Assembly: GCA_007124345.1 (NCBI GenBank)
Contig: SLFH01000289.1
Location: 1 to 24,886, forward strand
Reading direction: 5' to 3'
DNA: 24,886 bases
Origin: Phycisphaerales bacterium
Lineage (GTDB): Bacteria; Planctomycetota; Phycisphaerae; Phycisphaerales; UBA1924
Shown: one piece after another, positions 24,701 through 24,886 of the stretch
Layout: every line of letters begins with the position of its first letter
Position numbering within the stretch: the first letter of the stretch is position 1
Notes under the pieces: generated by a model
Seen by the model: only the letters and a program-made list of their open reading frames with translations
Told to the model about the DNA's origin: nothing
Database searches by the model: none
Made by a program: the position numbers and the translations under genes

Positions 24701-24886
24701 GGCCGGGCCTCCCGGCGTTCATCGGCGTCGGTCTCGATGGCGTGCATGAAGACGGCTTCGAGAGTCGGACGTTCGGTTTCGAGGCGTCGGATCTCGACGC
24801 CTGCGCCGGCGAGCGCTCGCCCGATCGACTCGGCGAGGGTTTCAGCGCCCGGCGCCGGTGTCGCCCTGACGTGCACCCAGCCCTCA
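24697..24886 (-). CDS. ABC transporter ATP-binding protein (3' end only)
   Basis: Only the last 62 or so residues are in the window; the Walker motifs lie beyond the right edge. The visible part has a C-terminal accessory region of the drug/GldA-type ATPases: GAETLAESIGRALAGAGVEI, then RRLETERPTLEAVFMHAIE, matching the PTLExVFxxxT-like end of ABC-2 system ATPases. The stop overlaps the permease ATG (ATGA). It energises export through the adjacent permease. Confidence 0.85.
   Translation of the reverse strand, partial: EGWVHVRATPAPGAETLAESIGRALAGAGVEIRRLETERPTLEAVFMHAIETDADERREARP

Overview
The window is about 24.9 kb of GC-rich, gene-dense bacterial chromosome, roughly two-thirds G+C by eye. 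The gene set points to a planctomycete, most likely of the Phycisphaerae type. The clues are a membrane-anchored Ser/Thr protein kinase with a TPR-like C-terminal part, a CxxCGYDL zinc-ribbon membrane protein, a secretin with a long C-terminal extension, a Rho factor with a large disordered N-terminus, and many large TPR proteins. This assignment is inference from protein style; no rRNA or other marker is present, and no tRNA was seen.

Layout. Positions 1-1125 hold the C-terminal part of a protein kinase. Positions 1466-5308 hold a secretin and a TPR lipoprotein, with a strong intrinsic terminator between them. recJ (minus) and a PduO-type cobalamin adenosyltransferase (plus) are divergent at 5329-7792. 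A MazG-like gene (minus) is divergent from the rpsL-rpsG ribosomal pair (8009-9475). A short DUF899-like thioredoxin-fold gene follows. Next is a housekeeping block: pgi (minus), then ppa, hpt and coaE (plus), then rho with a leader of about 270 nt (10343-15830). Positions 15914-19685 carry three stop/start-overlapping genes of unknown function: a small membrane protein, a membrane-anchored 825-aa TPR protein and a flippase-like integral membrane protein. A DUF444 (YeaH/YhbH-type) VWA protein and a zinc-ribbon membrane protein follow. The right end is a minus-strand ABC-2 exporter module: ATPase (cut by the window edge), permease and a GldG-like auxiliary protein, joined by ATGA overlaps.

Between genes there are four copies of a short hairpin repeat of about 33 bp. 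Each lies 36-80 nt after the stop codon of a plus-strand gene, and one copy has paired substitutions that keep the stem. A second, unrelated inverted-repeat element (7909-7991) resembles a REP/MITE unit. Several genes without a Shine-Dalgarno have a TACNCT -10-like box exactly 6 nt before the ATG, the arrangement expected of leaderless mRNAs.

The strongest global signal is depletion of the tetranucleotide ACGT. I found only 11 sites by reading, with none over 14.7 kb. Asp/Asn/His/Tyr codons switch from NAC to NAT when the next codon starts with GT, which avoids making ACGT. This suggests pressure from restriction or methylation at ACGT. The most plausible under-described protein systems are the three-gene envelope operon downstream of rho and the secretin/TPR-lipoprotein pair.
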